Source: JAWKZG01 sp041396125 (GTDB lineage Bacteria; Pseudomonadota; Gammaproteobacteria; Competibacterales; Competibacteraceae). From it: a stretch of DNA of 64,000 bases. A program made the translations under genes and the position numbers. Positions 26,354 through 35,896 of the stretch are shown here, piece after piece. The DNA is taken from contig JAWKZG010000011.1 of NCBI GenBank assembly GCA_041396125.1, positions 62,001 to 126,000 on the forward strand, in the 5' to 3' direction. How positions within the stretch are numbered: position 1 is the first letter of the stretch; each line of letters starts with the position of its first letter. The notes under the pieces are model-generated. The model saw only the letters and a program-made list of their open reading frames with translations. It did not search any database and was not told where the DNA came from.

Positions 26354-27646
26354 ATGGGCAAGAGCGTTGTGGTAATCGGCACGCAGTGGGGCGACGAGGG
26401 CAAAGGAAAAATCGTGGACCTGCTGACCGAACGTGCTAACGCAGTGGTGCGTTTTCAAGGCGGTCATAACGCTGGACACACTCTGGTTATCGACGGTCAG
26501 AAAACCGTACTTCACCTGATACCCTCCGGCATTTTGCATGACGGCGTCATCTGCCTGATCGGCAATGGCGTGGTACTGTCCCCAGCGGCATTGCTGGAAG
26601 AGCTGGCGATGCTCGAACAAAACGGCATCGACGCACGCTCCCGACTGCGTATCAGCCTGGCTTGCCCGCTGATTCTCCCCTACCATGTCGCACTCGATAT
26701 GGCTCGTGAAAAAGCACGTGGCGCACGTGCTATCGGCACCACCGGTCGCGGAATTGGCCCTGCCTATGAAGACAAAGTCGGGCGGCGCGCAATCCGGGCC
26801 AGCGATTTGCTGGACGCCAAGCGCTTTGCGGTCAAGCTCAGTGAAGTTCTGGACTATCATAATTTCGTGCTGCAGCATTACTACGAAGCCGATCCGGTAG
26901 ATTTTCAGCAAACACTGGAGCAGGCGCTGGCGCAGGGCGAGCAGTTAAAACCCATGCTGACTGATGTCACTTCGCTGTTACAAGCTCATAAGGGTAACGA
27001 TGACAATATTCTGCTGGAAGGTGCACAAGGGGCCATGCTCGATATTGATCACGGCACCTATCCTTATGTCACATCTTCCAATACCACAGCAGGTGGTGCA
27101 GCGACTGGTACCGGCCTCGGCCCACGGCAGATCGATTATGTGCTGGGTATCACCAAAGCGTATACCACCCGGGTCGGTGCCGGACCGTTCCCGACTGAAC
27201 TGTTCGAGGATGTTGGCAAACACCTGAGCAGTCGAGGCCATGAATTCGGCGCCACTACCGGGCGTCCGCGTCGCTGTGGCTGGCTGGATATCGTTGCATT
27301 GCGCCGGGCCCTGCAAACCAACAGTGTCAGCGGCTTGTGTATCACCAAACTGGATGTGCTGGACGGCCTGGAAACTATCAAACTCTGTACAGCCTACCGT
27401 TTGCGCGATACCACTCTAACCGAGCCACCAGCTGCCGCTGAAGACCTGGAAGCCTGTGAACCGGTTTATCAGGAGGTGTCGGGCTGGCGCGAATCGACCA
27501 GCGGTGCTAAAACTTATGCAGAACTGCCTGCCAGCGCACGCGCTTATCTGGATTATATTCAGGAGCTGCTAAAAACCCCTATTGCGCTGGTCTCCACAGG
27601 AGCGGAACGCACTGAAACCATCGAGCTCCAGGATCCATTTGCGTAA
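26354..27646 (+). CDS. purA: adenylosuccinate synthetase
   Basis: Makes adenylosuccinate from IMP and aspartate using GTP, the first AMP-specific step. The 430-residue protein has the P-loop variant GDEGKGK near the N-terminus, GGHNAGHT, TTGRGIGPAYEDK, and the VGAGPFPTE and TTGRPRRCGW blocks. An AGGAGT site lies just upstream of the ATG. hisZ-purA pairing is typical for gammaproteobacteria. Confidence 0.98.
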   Translation: MGKSVVVIGTQWGDEGKGKIVDLLTERANAVVRFQGGHNAGHTLVIDGQKTVLHLIPSGILHDGVICLIGNGVVLSPAALLEELAMLEQNGIDARSRLRISLACPLILPYHVALDMAREKARGARAIGTTGRGIGPAYEDKVGRRAIRASDLLDAKRFAVKLSEVLDYHNFVLQHYYEADPVDFQQTLEQALAQGEQLKPMLTDVTSLLQAHKGNDDNILLEGAQGAMLDIDHGTYPYVTSSNTTAGGAATGTGLGPRQIDYVLGITKAYTTRVGAGPFPTELFEDVGKHLSSRGHEFGATTGRPRRCGWLDIVALRRALQTNSVSGLCITKLDVLDGLETIKLCTAYRLRDTTLTEPPAAAEDLEACEPVYQEVSGWRESTSGAKTYAELPASARAYLDYIQELLKTPIALVSTGAERTETIELQDPFA

Positions 27647-27653
27647 TGGCAGA

Positions 27654-27678
27654 TGTGGCCTGATACTGTCAGGTCACA
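27654..27678 (+). terminator. hairpin after purA
   Basis: A 10-bp inverted repeat with one G-U pair (TGTGGCCTGA / TCAGGTCACA, 5-nt loop) starts 8 nt after the purA stop. It lacks a U-run, so it is either a Rho-linked or stabilising 3' hairpin rather than a textbook terminator. Confidence 0.5.
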
Positions 27679-27791
27679 TTAATGGCTCGGGCTTTTACGG
27701 GATCAGATAACGAATACTGCAAACGCAAGGCTGATAGAGCTTGTGCTCCACCAAGTATTCTGTGAACAGGGTATAAATATGAAGAAGGTAG

Positions 27792-27878
<87 letters not shown>

Positions 27879-27907
27879 AAAAAGAGGCTTAATTCGTTAG
27901 AGCGCGC

Positions 27908-27936
27908 ATGATACGGAATTGATTAAAACGCGTCAA
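27908..27936 (-). promoter_or_regulatory. sigma-70 promoter of tRNA-Leu with GC-rich discriminator
   Basis: On the minus strand, TTGACG (27931-27936) and TATCAT (27908-27913) are separated by exactly 17 bp. The next bases are GCGCGCT, a GC-rich discriminator typical of stable-RNA promoters under stringent control. Distance to the tRNA 5' end is about 30 nt. Confidence 0.75.
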
Positions 27937-28114
27937 TCACTAGCCGCAAAAAAAATACTGCAGAACCTGCTTCTTTAGCAGGAATGCCGGGTATCGACCG
28001 GCAATGACCAAGGGACTGCGGATCACTCACACTAAGAACACTCTTATCGGACAACCTGAAAAAACCAGGATAATCCTAACAATAAGATGTCTTTGACAAG
28101 CTGTAACTAATATT

Positions 28115-30433
28115 ATGACTCGGAAAACCAAACCTAAATCACCATCGCCCCAGGCTCCGGCCCAGGCAACCAAGAAAAAATCAGCAAAAGCCAAAACAGT
28201 AGCGAAGAGCGGCGACTGGCGCAGCCAGGATCCACATTACGCCAGAGAGCTCGCCAAGTACGGCAACCCTGTTCCCAGCCGGGAATTCATAATCGATTAT
28301 CTGTCCCAGCGCAGCATGACCCTCAGCAAACAAGCCTTGAGCCGGGAATGGGGCCTGAACGAGCAGGAAATCGAAGCGCTGTCGCGGCGGCTCCAAACCA
28401 TGGAGCGCGATGGCGAGCTGATCCGTAACCGCCGCCAGGGCTATGGCGTACCCAAGAAAATGGATCTGATCAAAGGTCGCGTCATCGGCCATCCGGAAGG
28501 CCACGGCTTTCTCAAGCCCGACGGCGAGGCGGGTGGAGACGACGTCTACCTCGCGCCCCGCCATATGCGTCAGTTACTGCATGGCGACCGCATTCTGGCA
28601 CGGATTACCGGCCTCGATCGCCGCGGTCGACGCGAAGCAGCGCTGGTGGAAATTCTGGAGCGCAATACCGAACAGGTCGTTGGCCGCTTCTATCGTGAAA
28701 GCGGTATCGGTTTTCTGGTACCCGATAATAAGCGCATCCACCATGAAATCGTGGTGCCGCCGGAATATCAGGGTGAGGCCAAGCCAGGCCAGATTGTTAT
28801 TGCTGAACTGATCGAGCAACCCAGTAAACACAATCCACCGCTGGGTCGTGTCAAACAGGTACTGGGCGATCATATGGCGCCGGGTATGGAAGTCGAGATC
28901 GCGATTTTCAGCCATGGCATCCCCTATGAATGGCCAGCCGCAGCCCTGCAGGAAGCCGCCGCCTACGGCGAGCATATCCCTAGCGAGGCGCTGCAGGCTC
29001 GCACCGATCTGCGCAAGCTTCCGCTGGTCACGATCGACGGCATTACCGCCCGCGACTTCGATGACGCCGTTTACTGCGAGCGACGCGGCGATAACTGGCG
29101 CCTGCTGGTGGCCATTGCAGACGTCTCCTGGTATGTACAACGGGCCAGTAATCTGGATCAGGAAGCCCGTAACCGGGGTACCTCGGTATACTTTCCGGAT
29201 CGGGTCATTCCCATGCTGCCGGAAACGCTCTCGAATGGCTTGTGCTCGCTCAACCCTGATGTCGATCGTCTGTGCCTGGTCTGCGATATGACTATCGACC
29301 CGCAAGGCAATATCAAACGGTCGCGATTTTTGCAGGCGGTGATGCGCTCGCATGCCCGGCTTACTTACGATACGGCCGCCCGGCTAGTGGTCGAGCGCGA
29401 CCCGGCTTTGCGTCGGCAATATAGCGCGCTCACACCACATCTGGATGAACTTTACACGGTCTACAAGGTGCTGAAAACCGCCCGCGAGAAACGCGGGGCA
29501 ATCGATTTCGACACCCAGGAAACCGTGATTGAGTATGGCAACGCCGGCAAGATTGAACGTATTGTGCCGAGCGAGCGCAATGACGCGCATCGTCTGATCG
29601 AGGAGTGCATGATCTCCGCTAATGTCGCTGCAGCCCGCTTTCTGCAACGGCACCGGATTCCCGCGCTGTATCGCATCCATGAAGGCCCCAGTGCGGCGAA
29701 ACTGGAAAAGCTGAGGGCTTATCTGGGTCAACTCGGACTACAGCTGGACGGCGGCGACAAGCCGCGCTCCGAACATTACGAAAAGCTGTTGACAGCGATC
29801 CGTGACCGGCCCGATTTGCCGATCATTCAAACCCTGCTGCTACGCTCGCTGTCGCAGGCTGTTTATAGCCCGGATAATAGCGGCCACTTTGGCCTGGCCT
29901 TGCCCGCTTACGCGCATTTCACGTCGCCTATCCGGCGCTACCCCGACCTGCTGGTACATCGCGCTATCCGGCATGTGCTGCAAGGCGGCAAAGGGCAGGA
30001 TTTTTCCTACAGCCAGGCGGATATGGCAACGCTGGGTGAGCACTGCTCGGCGACCGAGCGACGGGCTGACGATGCTACCCGTGATGCAGTGGAATGGCTG
30101 AAATGCGAATACATGCTGGATAAAGTCGGCAACCAATACACCGGTCGCGTTACGGCGGCGACTTCATTCGGTCTGTTCGTGATCCTGGACGAGGTCTATG
30201 TCGAAGGGCTTTTACACGTCACTGCACTGACCAACGATTACTATCATTTCGATCCCATCCGGCACAGCTTGCGTGGCGAGCGTACTGGCAAAACCTATCG
30301 GCTGGGCGATTCGATACGGGTCAGCGTGGCACGGGTTGATCTGGATGAACGCAAGATCGACTTTGAGCTGGTGCAGGCCGAAAGCAGCACGCCACCCCGC
30401 GCTAAAAAACGTCGACGCCGTTCCAAGAATTAA
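28115..30433 (+). CDS. rnr: ribonuclease R
   Basis: Processive 3'-5' exoribonuclease that degrades structured RNA and acts in rRNA quality control and trans-translation. The 772-residue protein has a Lys/Ala/Pro-rich N-terminus, a winged-helix domain (about 45-110), two cold-shock domains (about 120-250), the RNB catalytic domain with TIDGITARDFDDAV (acidic Mg2+ ligands), a TSPIRRYPDLLVHR block, an S1 domain (about 675-755) and a basic tail. It is not followed by rlmB, its usual partner; the next gene is the convergent thrC. Confidence 0.97.
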   Translation: MTRKTKPKSPSPQAPAQATKKKSAKAKTVAKSGDWRSQDPHYARELAKYGNPVPSREFIIDYLSQRSMTLSKQALSREWGLNEQEIEALSRRLQTMERDGELIRNRRQGYGVPKKMDLIKGRVIGHPEGHGFLKPDGEAGGDDVYLAPRHMRQLLHGDRILARITGLDRRGRREAALVEILERNTEQVVGRFYRESGIGFLVPDNKRIHHEIVVPPEYQGEAKPGQIVIAELIEQPSKHNPPLGRVKQVLGDHMAPGMEVEIAIFSHGIPYEWPAAALQEAAAYGEHIPSEALQARTDLRKLPLVTIDGITARDFDDAVYCERRGDNWRLLVAIADVSWYVQRASNLDQEARNRGTSVYFPDRVIPMLPETLSNGLCSLNPDVDRLCLVCDMTIDPQGNIKRSRFLQAVMRSHARLTYDTAARLVVERDPALRRQYSALTPHLDELYTVYKVLKTAREKRGAIDFDTQETVIEYGNAGKIERIVPSERNDAHRLIEECMISANVAAARFLQRHRIPALYRIHEGPSAAKLEKLRAYLGQLGLQLDGGDKPRSEHYEKLLTAIRDRPDLPIIQTLLLRSLSQAVYSPDNSGHFGLALPAYAHFTSPIRRYPDLLVHRAIRHVLQGGKGQDFSYSQADMATLGEHCSATERRADDATRDAVEWLKCEYMLDKVGNQYTGRVTAATSFGLFVILDEVYVEGLLHVTALTNDYYHFDPIRHSLRGERTGKTYRLGDSIRVSVARVDLDERKIDFELVQAESSTPPRAKKRRRRSKN

Positions 30434-30476
30434 CACGCAGGACCGCCAGGTTAATGGGATATTAACCAGCGACCGG

Positions 30477-30499
30477 GTCGGGCCAGAGCCCGGCCCGAC
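30477..30499. terminator. hairpin between convergent rnr and thrC
   Basis: An 8-bp GC-rich inverted repeat (GTCGGGCC / GGCCCGAC, 7-nt loop) lies in the 71-bp gap between the two convergent stop codons. No T-run is visible on either side, so termination strength is uncertain. Confidence 0.5.
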
Positions 30500-30504
30500 A
30501 GCCG

Positions 30505-31917
30505 CTAACCGCCGACCTTCGCTGCTATATAAGCCTTGATAGCGTCCACGCTGGCGTCCATCAACTCGAAACGCTGTGGCAGCTGTTCCAGATTCTCATA
30601 ACCAGGTGGACGTTCCGGACGGCGTCCCAAGGCTTCGCTGACAGCATCTTCAAATTTGGCCGGCAAGGCGGTTTCCGCGCACACCAGCGGGATACCCTCC
30701 TCCCGGTATTCCAGCCCGACTTTAATGCCGTCCGCAGTATGTGTGTCGATGATCACACCATAATCCTGATACACCCGGCGAATAAGCTCCATCCGGTGGG
30801 TATGCGTGCTGGTGCCAGACACAAAACCCTGCTGGCGCAGCCTGGCTGCATACGGTGTGGTGTTCAGATCAAAATAGCCCTGCTGGCGGATATCCTGCCA
30901 GAGCTTGCGCACCAGTGCCGGATCGCGCTCGACCAGATCAAACACGAAGCGCTCAAAATTTGAAGCTTTGGAAATATCCATAGATGGCGAACTGGTTTTA
31001 TAGACCTGTGCGCTGGGTCGCGGCCGATACACACCCGTGCGGAAAAACTCGTCCAGGACGTTATTTTCGTTGCAGGCCAGAATCAGGCGCCGAATTGGCA
31101 GCCCCATCCGTCTGGCGATATAGCCCGCGTAAATATTGCCGAAATTACCACTCGGCACCGACATGGAAAACGCCTGCCCGTCCTGCTCGGTAACAGCGAA
31201 ATACGCTTTGAAGTAGTACACAACCTGAGCCACAACCCGCGCCCAGTTGATGGAATTGACCGTACCAATCCGATAACGGCGCTTGAATTCGGCATCCTCG
31301 CTGACCGCCTTGACCATATCCTGGCAATCATCGAACACACCGCGCACGGCAATATTGAAAATATTCGGGTCTTGCAGACTGAACATCTGAGCGGTCTGAA
31401 AAGCGCTCATTTTGTCGTACGGCGAGAGCATAAACACCCGCACATTGGCTTTGCCGCGCATCGCATACTCGGCACTGGAACCCGTATCACCCGAGGTTGC
31501 TCCCAGAATATTGAGCTGCTCGCCGCGCTGCGTCAGCACATAGCCAAATAATTGCCCCAGCAATTGCATGGCAATGTCTTTAAACGCCAAGGTTGGCCCG
31601 TTCGACAACCTGAGCAGATACAGCTCCGGCTCCAATTCTTGCACCGGCGTGATCGCATCGCTGCCAAATACCTCACGGGTATAGCTGCGGTCGATAAGCT
31701 CACGCAAAGTGGTGGCCGGAATATCGGTCGCAAACCGACTGATGACCTGATACGCCAGTTGCCGATAATCCAGCTGCCGCCAGCTGGCCAGCTCATCGGG
31801 TTCGAGGACGGGAAACGCAGCCGGGACGGTTAAACCGCCATCCGGTGCCAGGCCGCCCAGAAGAATATCGGTGAACTGCGTCGGCGCCAGGCCGCCGCGC
31901 GTGCTGATGTAATCCAT
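30505..31917 (-). CDS. thrC: threonine synthase
   Basis: PLP enzyme that converts O-phosphohomoserine to threonine. From the ATG at 31917 the protein has 470 residues, the long bacterial/fungal type. Its N-terminus is MDYISTRGG. The PLP lysine lies in TLAFKDIAMQ, followed by LGATSGDTGSSAEYAM and SVPSGNFGNIYAGYIA, the phosphate-binding glycine loops. The frame opens five codons earlier (31932), but the start at 31917 matches the family N-terminus. It is monocistronic and convergent with rnr. Confidence 0.96.
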   Translation of the reverse strand: MDYISTRGGLAPTQFTDILLGGLAPDGGLTVPAAFPVLEPDELASWRQLDYRQLAYQVISRFATDIPATTLRELIDRSYTREVFGSDAITPVQELEPELYLLRLSNGPTLAFKDIAMQLLGQLFGYVLTQRGEQLNILGATSGDTGSSAEYAMRGKANVRVFMLSPYDKMSAFQTAQMFSLQDPNIFNIAVRGVFDDCQDMVKAVSEDAEFKRRYRIGTVNSINWARVVAQVVYYFKAYFAVTEQDGQAFSMSVPSGNFGNIYAGYIARRMGLPIRRLILACNENNVLDEFFRTGVYRPRPSAQVYKTSSPSMDISKASNFERFVFDLVERDPALVRKLWQDIRQQGYFDLNTTPYAARLRQQGFVSGTSTHTHRMELIRRVYQDYGVIIDTHTADGIKVGLEYREEGIPLVCAETALPAKFEDAVSEALGRRPERPPGYENLEQLPQRFELMDASVDAIKAYIAAKVGG

Positions 31918-32084
31918 GATGGATGCCCGCAATACAATGGAAACCGGCGCGCATTATAGCGATTTCTGCGCGTTTGTTTAAAAAAGTCTGTGCTACCCTG
32001 GCAAAAGCTGTTTTTAGGAACAGGCACTTATAACCCAAGTGTCTTGCCCGTTATAATACGGTTTTATTGCAAGACAGCAGGGTT

Positions 32085-32690
32085 ATGATTGCTTTGGATG
32101 TAGACGGCGTGGTTCTGAATCTGGAACAACGCATTATTGAACTGGGCGAAGACCTTTTCGCACGCCCGATGCTGCGCCTGAATAACCGGTATCGCTTTGC
32201 TGATCGCTACGGCCTCAATGAACTGGAAATCGAACAGCTCTGGCGCGAATTTGATCAGCGCGGCCTGTTGGGCCAACTGAAACCCTATGCGGGTGCGATC
32301 GAGGCGATTCAGGACATGCAGTCACTGGGTATGCCGGTCGCATTTGTAACCGGTATCAGCAGCAACTGGCAGACGGCGCGCGATGCAAATCTGCGTGCTT
32401 GCGGCCTGCGTGATTTTCAGCTGTTTTGCACCGGCTCCGCCTTCGAACCTAAACGGCCAGTGCTGGAAGCCATCGGTGCGCATACCTTTATTGACGACCG
32501 CTTGCGCCATCTGCATGATGTGCAGGAATTGATCGCACATCTGGTCTGGATTGATCTGGGTGACGAACAGGAGCTGGATCACAGCGAGATCAGCGCCCAT
32601 CGCTATCCTTCACTGGCAGCGTGGTTCAGCTGCCACCGGCAGGAACTTATCGAGCTGCATCAGTCAAACCGGCAGTCCCGTAGCGAATAA
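32085..32690 (+). CDS. HAD-family hydrolase (5'-nucleotidase-like)
   Basis: A 201-residue haloacid-dehalogenase-fold protein. Motif I is ALDVDGVVLN (D5 and D7 from the ATG at 32085), motif II the VTGIS threonine, and motif III/IV the KRPVLE lysine with HTFIDDRLRHL. The family is mostly phosphatases; the layout resembles 5'(3')-deoxyribonucleotidase-like members, but substrate is not determinable. The TTG at 32067 is an alternative start. It is followed 19 nt later by sixA, so they form a small operon. Confidence 0.75.
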   Translation: MIALDVDGVVLNLEQRIIELGEDLFARPMLRLNNRYRFADRYGLNELEIEQLWREFDQRGLLGQLKPYAGAIEAIQDMQSLGMPVAFVTGISSNWQTARDANLRACGLRDFQLFCTGSAFEPKRPVLEAIGAHTFIDDRLRHLHDVQELIAHLVWIDLGDEQELDHSEISAHRYPSLAAWFSCHRQELIELHQSNRQSRSE

Positions 32691-32709
32691 ATCAGGAGAC
32701 TATATTCCC

Positions 32710-33225
32710 ATGTCCCGCGAACTGCTCCTCATGCGCCATGCCAAATCGGACTGGAACCACCCGTCACTGATCGACTTTGACCGGCCGCTGAACAAGCGGG
32801 GGCAGGCCAGCGCACCCAAAGTCGGGCGCTGGCTGCGCAGCCGCAATCTGCTGCCCGATCAGGTCGTCAGCTCGCCCGCAGTACGCACCCGGCAAACAGC
32901 GAGCCTGGTCTGCGCCGAACTGGGTTTCGCTATCGACAACGCCCACTGGGATATGCGTATTTATGAAGCCACGCTGGCCGATTTGTTAACCGTCCTGGCA
33001 GATAATTCCGGGAACGCCAATCGGATGCTGCTGATCGGCCATAATCCAGGGCTGGAATATCTGCTGGCCCACCTCAGCTCGACGACGGACTCGGCGGCTG
33101 GCAGCAAACTCATGCCTACGGCTACTGTCGCGCATCTCCGCTTACCCGATGACTGGCGTACACTGCCGGCGGGCTGCGGTCAGTTGCTGGCGCTGCAACG
33201 CCCGCGCGAGCTGCCCTGCCCGTAG
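32710..33225 (+). CDS. sixA: phosphohistidine phosphatase SixA
   Basis: A 171-residue histidine phosphatase of the SixA branch. The catalytic RHG-type motif appears as LMRHAKSDW near residues 7-15 (His10), with a second His in LIGHNPGLEYL and an arginine in VVSSPAVRTRQT. SixA in E. coli dephosphorylates histidine on PTS-Ntr or ArcB domains. The ATG at 32710 follows an AGGAG site at 32693-32697. Partner kinases are not in the window. Confidence 0.88.
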   Translation: MSRELLLMRHAKSDWNHPSLIDFDRPLNKRGQASAPKVGRWLRSRNLLPDQVVSSPAVRTRQTASLVCAELGFAIDNAHWDMRIYEATLADLLTVLADNSGNANRMLLIGHNPGLEYLLAHLSSTTDSAAGSKLMPTATVAHLRLPDDWRTLPAGCGQLLALQRPRELPCP

Positions 33226-33297
33226 TAGCAACGGCAACTCTGTTAGCCATTCCGACGCCCCATCACTTCGCATCGCACCTCGCAGCAAGGAGACTTA

Positions 33298-34332
33298 ATG
33301 CCGCCTGACACTGTTCATCGACCCGCCGATCACCCCGCTGTTCAATACGGCAAGGTCGGTGTCCTGCTGATCAATCTCGGCACCCCTGACGCGACCGATT
33401 ATTGGTCCGTGCGCCGGTATCTGAAAGAATTCCTCAGTGACCGGCGTGTGGTCGAACTGCCACCCCTGCTGTGGAAACCAATCCTGTACGGACCGATTCT
33501 CACCTTCCGTCCGTCCAAAAGCGGACATGCCTATAAAGCCATCTGGTGCGAAGACAGCAACGAATCGCCGCTGCGCAAATTCACCCGCAGCCAGAGCGAA
33601 CTCCTGCAAACTGCACTGGCGCAACGCGGCATTATGGTCGACTGGGCGATGCGCTACGGCCAGCCGTCGATAGCCGACAAGCTGAACGGCTTAAAGGATC
33701 AGGGCTGTGACCGGATTTTACTCTGTGCGCTGTACCCGCAATATAGCGCCAGCACCACTGCCACCGCGCACGATAAAGCGTTCGATGCACTCAAAGCCAT
33801 GCGCTGGCAGCCGGCACTGCGGACACTGCCACCGTATCATGATGACCCGATTTACATCGATGCACTGGCCCGTTCCATTGAGCAGTACGAAGCCAGCCTG
33901 GACTGGCAGCCCGAGGTTACTCTGCTGTCTTTTCACGGCTTGCCCAAGCGCTATTTGCTGGCTGGCGATCCGTATCACTGCCACTGCGTCAAAACCGGCC
34001 GCTTACTGCGTGAGCATATGAGACGCTCGGACACGGCAATGCCGCTGTCGTTTCAGTCCCGCTTTGGCAAAGCGGAATGGTTGCAACCCTACACGGAACC
34101 GACGATACGTGAACTGGCTCAGCGTGGCGTGAAAAACCTGACGGTAGTCACGCCCGGTTTTGTCTCTGATTGCGTAGAAACCCTGGAAGAAATCGGCCTG
34201 CAGGCCAGAGAGGTGTTCCTGCAAGCCGGCGGCGAGCATTTCGCGGTTATCCCCTGTCTGAACGACAGTCCGCTCGGCATCGGGGTTTTGCACTATCTGA
34301 TTGAGCGGGAATTGCAGGGCTGGCTGGAGTAA
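33298..34332 (+). CDS. hemH: ferrochelatase
   Basis: Inserts Fe2+ into protoporphyrin IX, the last step of heme synthesis, at the inner membrane. The 344-residue protein starts with VGVLLINLGTPDA. It has the catalytic His in LLSFHGLPKRY, a GDPYHCHC block after it, SFQSRFGKAEWLQPYTE, and the metal-side Glu in GFVSDCVETLEEI. An AAGGAGA site precedes the ATG. No other heme genes are adjacent. Confidence 0.96.
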   Translation: MPPDTVHRPADHPAVQYGKVGVLLINLGTPDATDYWSVRRYLKEFLSDRRVVELPPLLWKPILYGPILTFRPSKSGHAYKAIWCEDSNESPLRKFTRSQSELLQTALAQRGIMVDWAMRYGQPSIADKLNGLKDQGCDRILLCALYPQYSASTTATAHDKAFDALKAMRWQPALRTLPPYHDDPIYIDALARSIEQYEASLDWQPEVTLLSFHGLPKRYLLAGDPYHCHCVKTGRLLREHMRRSDTAMPLSFQSRFGKAEWLQPYTEPTIRELAQRGVKNLTVVTPGFVSDCVETLEEIGLQAREVFLQAGGEHFAVIPCLNDSPLGIGVLHYLIERELQGWLE

Positions 34333-34372
34333 TCAGCTTACCCCTCCCCGACCCCGTCGCCTGTCCGAGCGG

Positions 34373-35791
34373 CTAAAACCGGCTGCTGGCCGCCAGTTGT
34401 GCCAAATCAATCCGCTCACCAAGCCGGGCTACCCGCACAGAGGCATTATGCGTTGTGTGCAGGTGGTGTTGCAGTTCCGTGGCCGCTTCCGGTTCGCCAT
34501 GAACCAGTAACACCGGGGGATGGCCATCAAATCCGCCATACCAGTCACTCAGTTCCTGCTGATCGGCATGGGCAGAAAAGCCGCCAATAGTATGCACCTT
34601 GGCCTTGACCTGGATAGTTTCGCCCCACAACCGGATACGGCTGGCACCATCCACTAATTGCCGCCCGAGCGTGCCACGAGCCTGAAAACCGGCAATCACA
34701 ATATGACAGTCCGGCCGCCAGACATTGTGTTTGAGATGGTGACGGATGCGCCCACCTGTGCACATACCACTACCGGCAATAACGAACGCGCCGGAACGAA
34801 TGCGGTTAATCGCCATGGATTGCTGAGTAGTGCGCGAAAACTGCAGATTCGGCAAGAGAGGATGACGCCGGTTTTTACGAAACCATTGCACGGCTTCAGG
34901 GTCGTACAGATCGCTGTGTTTGAGATAAACGGCAGTCGCCTCAATGGCCAGCGGACTGTCCAGGAACATCCACCAACGCTGTAAATCCCATTCCTTGAAG
35001 TGCTGCCCGAACAAATACAGTAACTCCTGTGTACGCCCCACCGCGAAGGCCGGAATCAGGATATTGCCTTTGGCCCTGGTGGCCTCTGTCAGCACCGTCT
35101 GCAACTCAGCCTGGGTTGCTGCGCGAGAACGATGCAGACGGTTACCGTAGGTGCTTTCCATGATGACCACATTGGCGTCCGACACTACCGTCGGATCACG
35201 CAGAATCGGCGCACCGGCGTGGCCCAGATCGCCGCTGAAGACCAGTTTGCAATGCTGCCCTTCATCTTCCAGCCACACTTCAATAATGGACGAGCCGAGA
35301 ATATGCCCGGCATCCTGCAAACGGACACTGATGCCCGGCACGATACGGGTTCGACGACCGTATGCCAGACCTTTGAAATAGGTCAGGCAGGCTGTCGCAT
35401 CGTCCTGGTTATATAAAGGGCTGATCGGGGCCAGACCTTTGCGCTCGCGCTTGCGGTTTTCCCATTCGGCGTCTTTTTCCTGCAGAAAAGCCGAGTCCCT
35501 GAGCATAATGCGGCACAGGTCTCGGCACGCGCGCTGGGTGTAGATCGGGCCACGAAAACCGGCTTTTACCAGCAGCGGCAGACGTCCCGAATGGTCGATA
35601 TGAGCATGGCTGAGAATCACCGCATCCAGCGCTGCCGGATCGAATGGAAACGGCTCTTGATTACGCGCCGTATCCTTGCGACTGCCCTGGATCAAACCGC
35701 AATCCAGCAGTATTTGCCGTTTCCCCACCTTGAGTAAATGGCAAGATCCCGTGACCTCACCGGCAGCGCCGTGAACGTGTAACTCCAGCAT
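34373..35791 (-). CDS. metallo-beta-lactamase/beta-CASP RNA-processing nuclease
   Basis: A 472-residue member of the MBL plus beta-CASP family (YsgF/CPSF-like), predicted to cleave RNA with two Zn2+ ions. Metal motifs are HAHIDHSG (about 61-68), the AGHILGS histidine and the GDLGH aspartate. The beta-CASP insert has DSPLAIEAT and SGMCTGGRIRHHL, and the late histidine is in GGFSAHADQ. All ligands are present. It lies convergent to hemH with a 40-bp gap. Role in this organism is inferred only from family. Confidence 0.9.
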   Translation of the reverse strand: MLELHVHGAAGEVTGSCHLLKVGKRQILLDCGLIQGSRKDTARNQEPFPFDPAALDAVILSHAHIDHSGRLPLLVKAGFRGPIYTQRACRDLCRIMLRDSAFLQEKDAEWENRKRERKGLAPISPLYNQDDATACLTYFKGLAYGRRTRIVPGISVRLQDAGHILGSSIIEVWLEDEGQHCKLVFSGDLGHAGAPILRDPTVVSDANVVIMESTYGNRLHRSRAATQAELQTVLTEATRAKGNILIPAFAVGRTQELLYLFGQHFKEWDLQRWWMFLDSPLAIEATAVYLKHSDLYDPEAVQWFRKNRRHPLLPNLQFSRTTQQSMAINRIRSGAFVIAGSGMCTGGRIRHHLKHNVWRPDCHIVIAGFQARGTLGRQLVDGASRIRLWGETIQVKAKVHTIGGFSAHADQQELSDWYGGFDGHPPVLLVHGEPEAATELQHHLHTTHNASVRVARLGERIDLAQLAASSRF

Positions 35792-35896
35792 AAGGGATGC
35801 TCGCTGGTAGAATTATAGCGGCCTGTCACACAATCCCGCTTTGTCACGCAGGATACAATGCTGCAGGGATGTTAAGTACTCTTCAGAGCGACTTTA

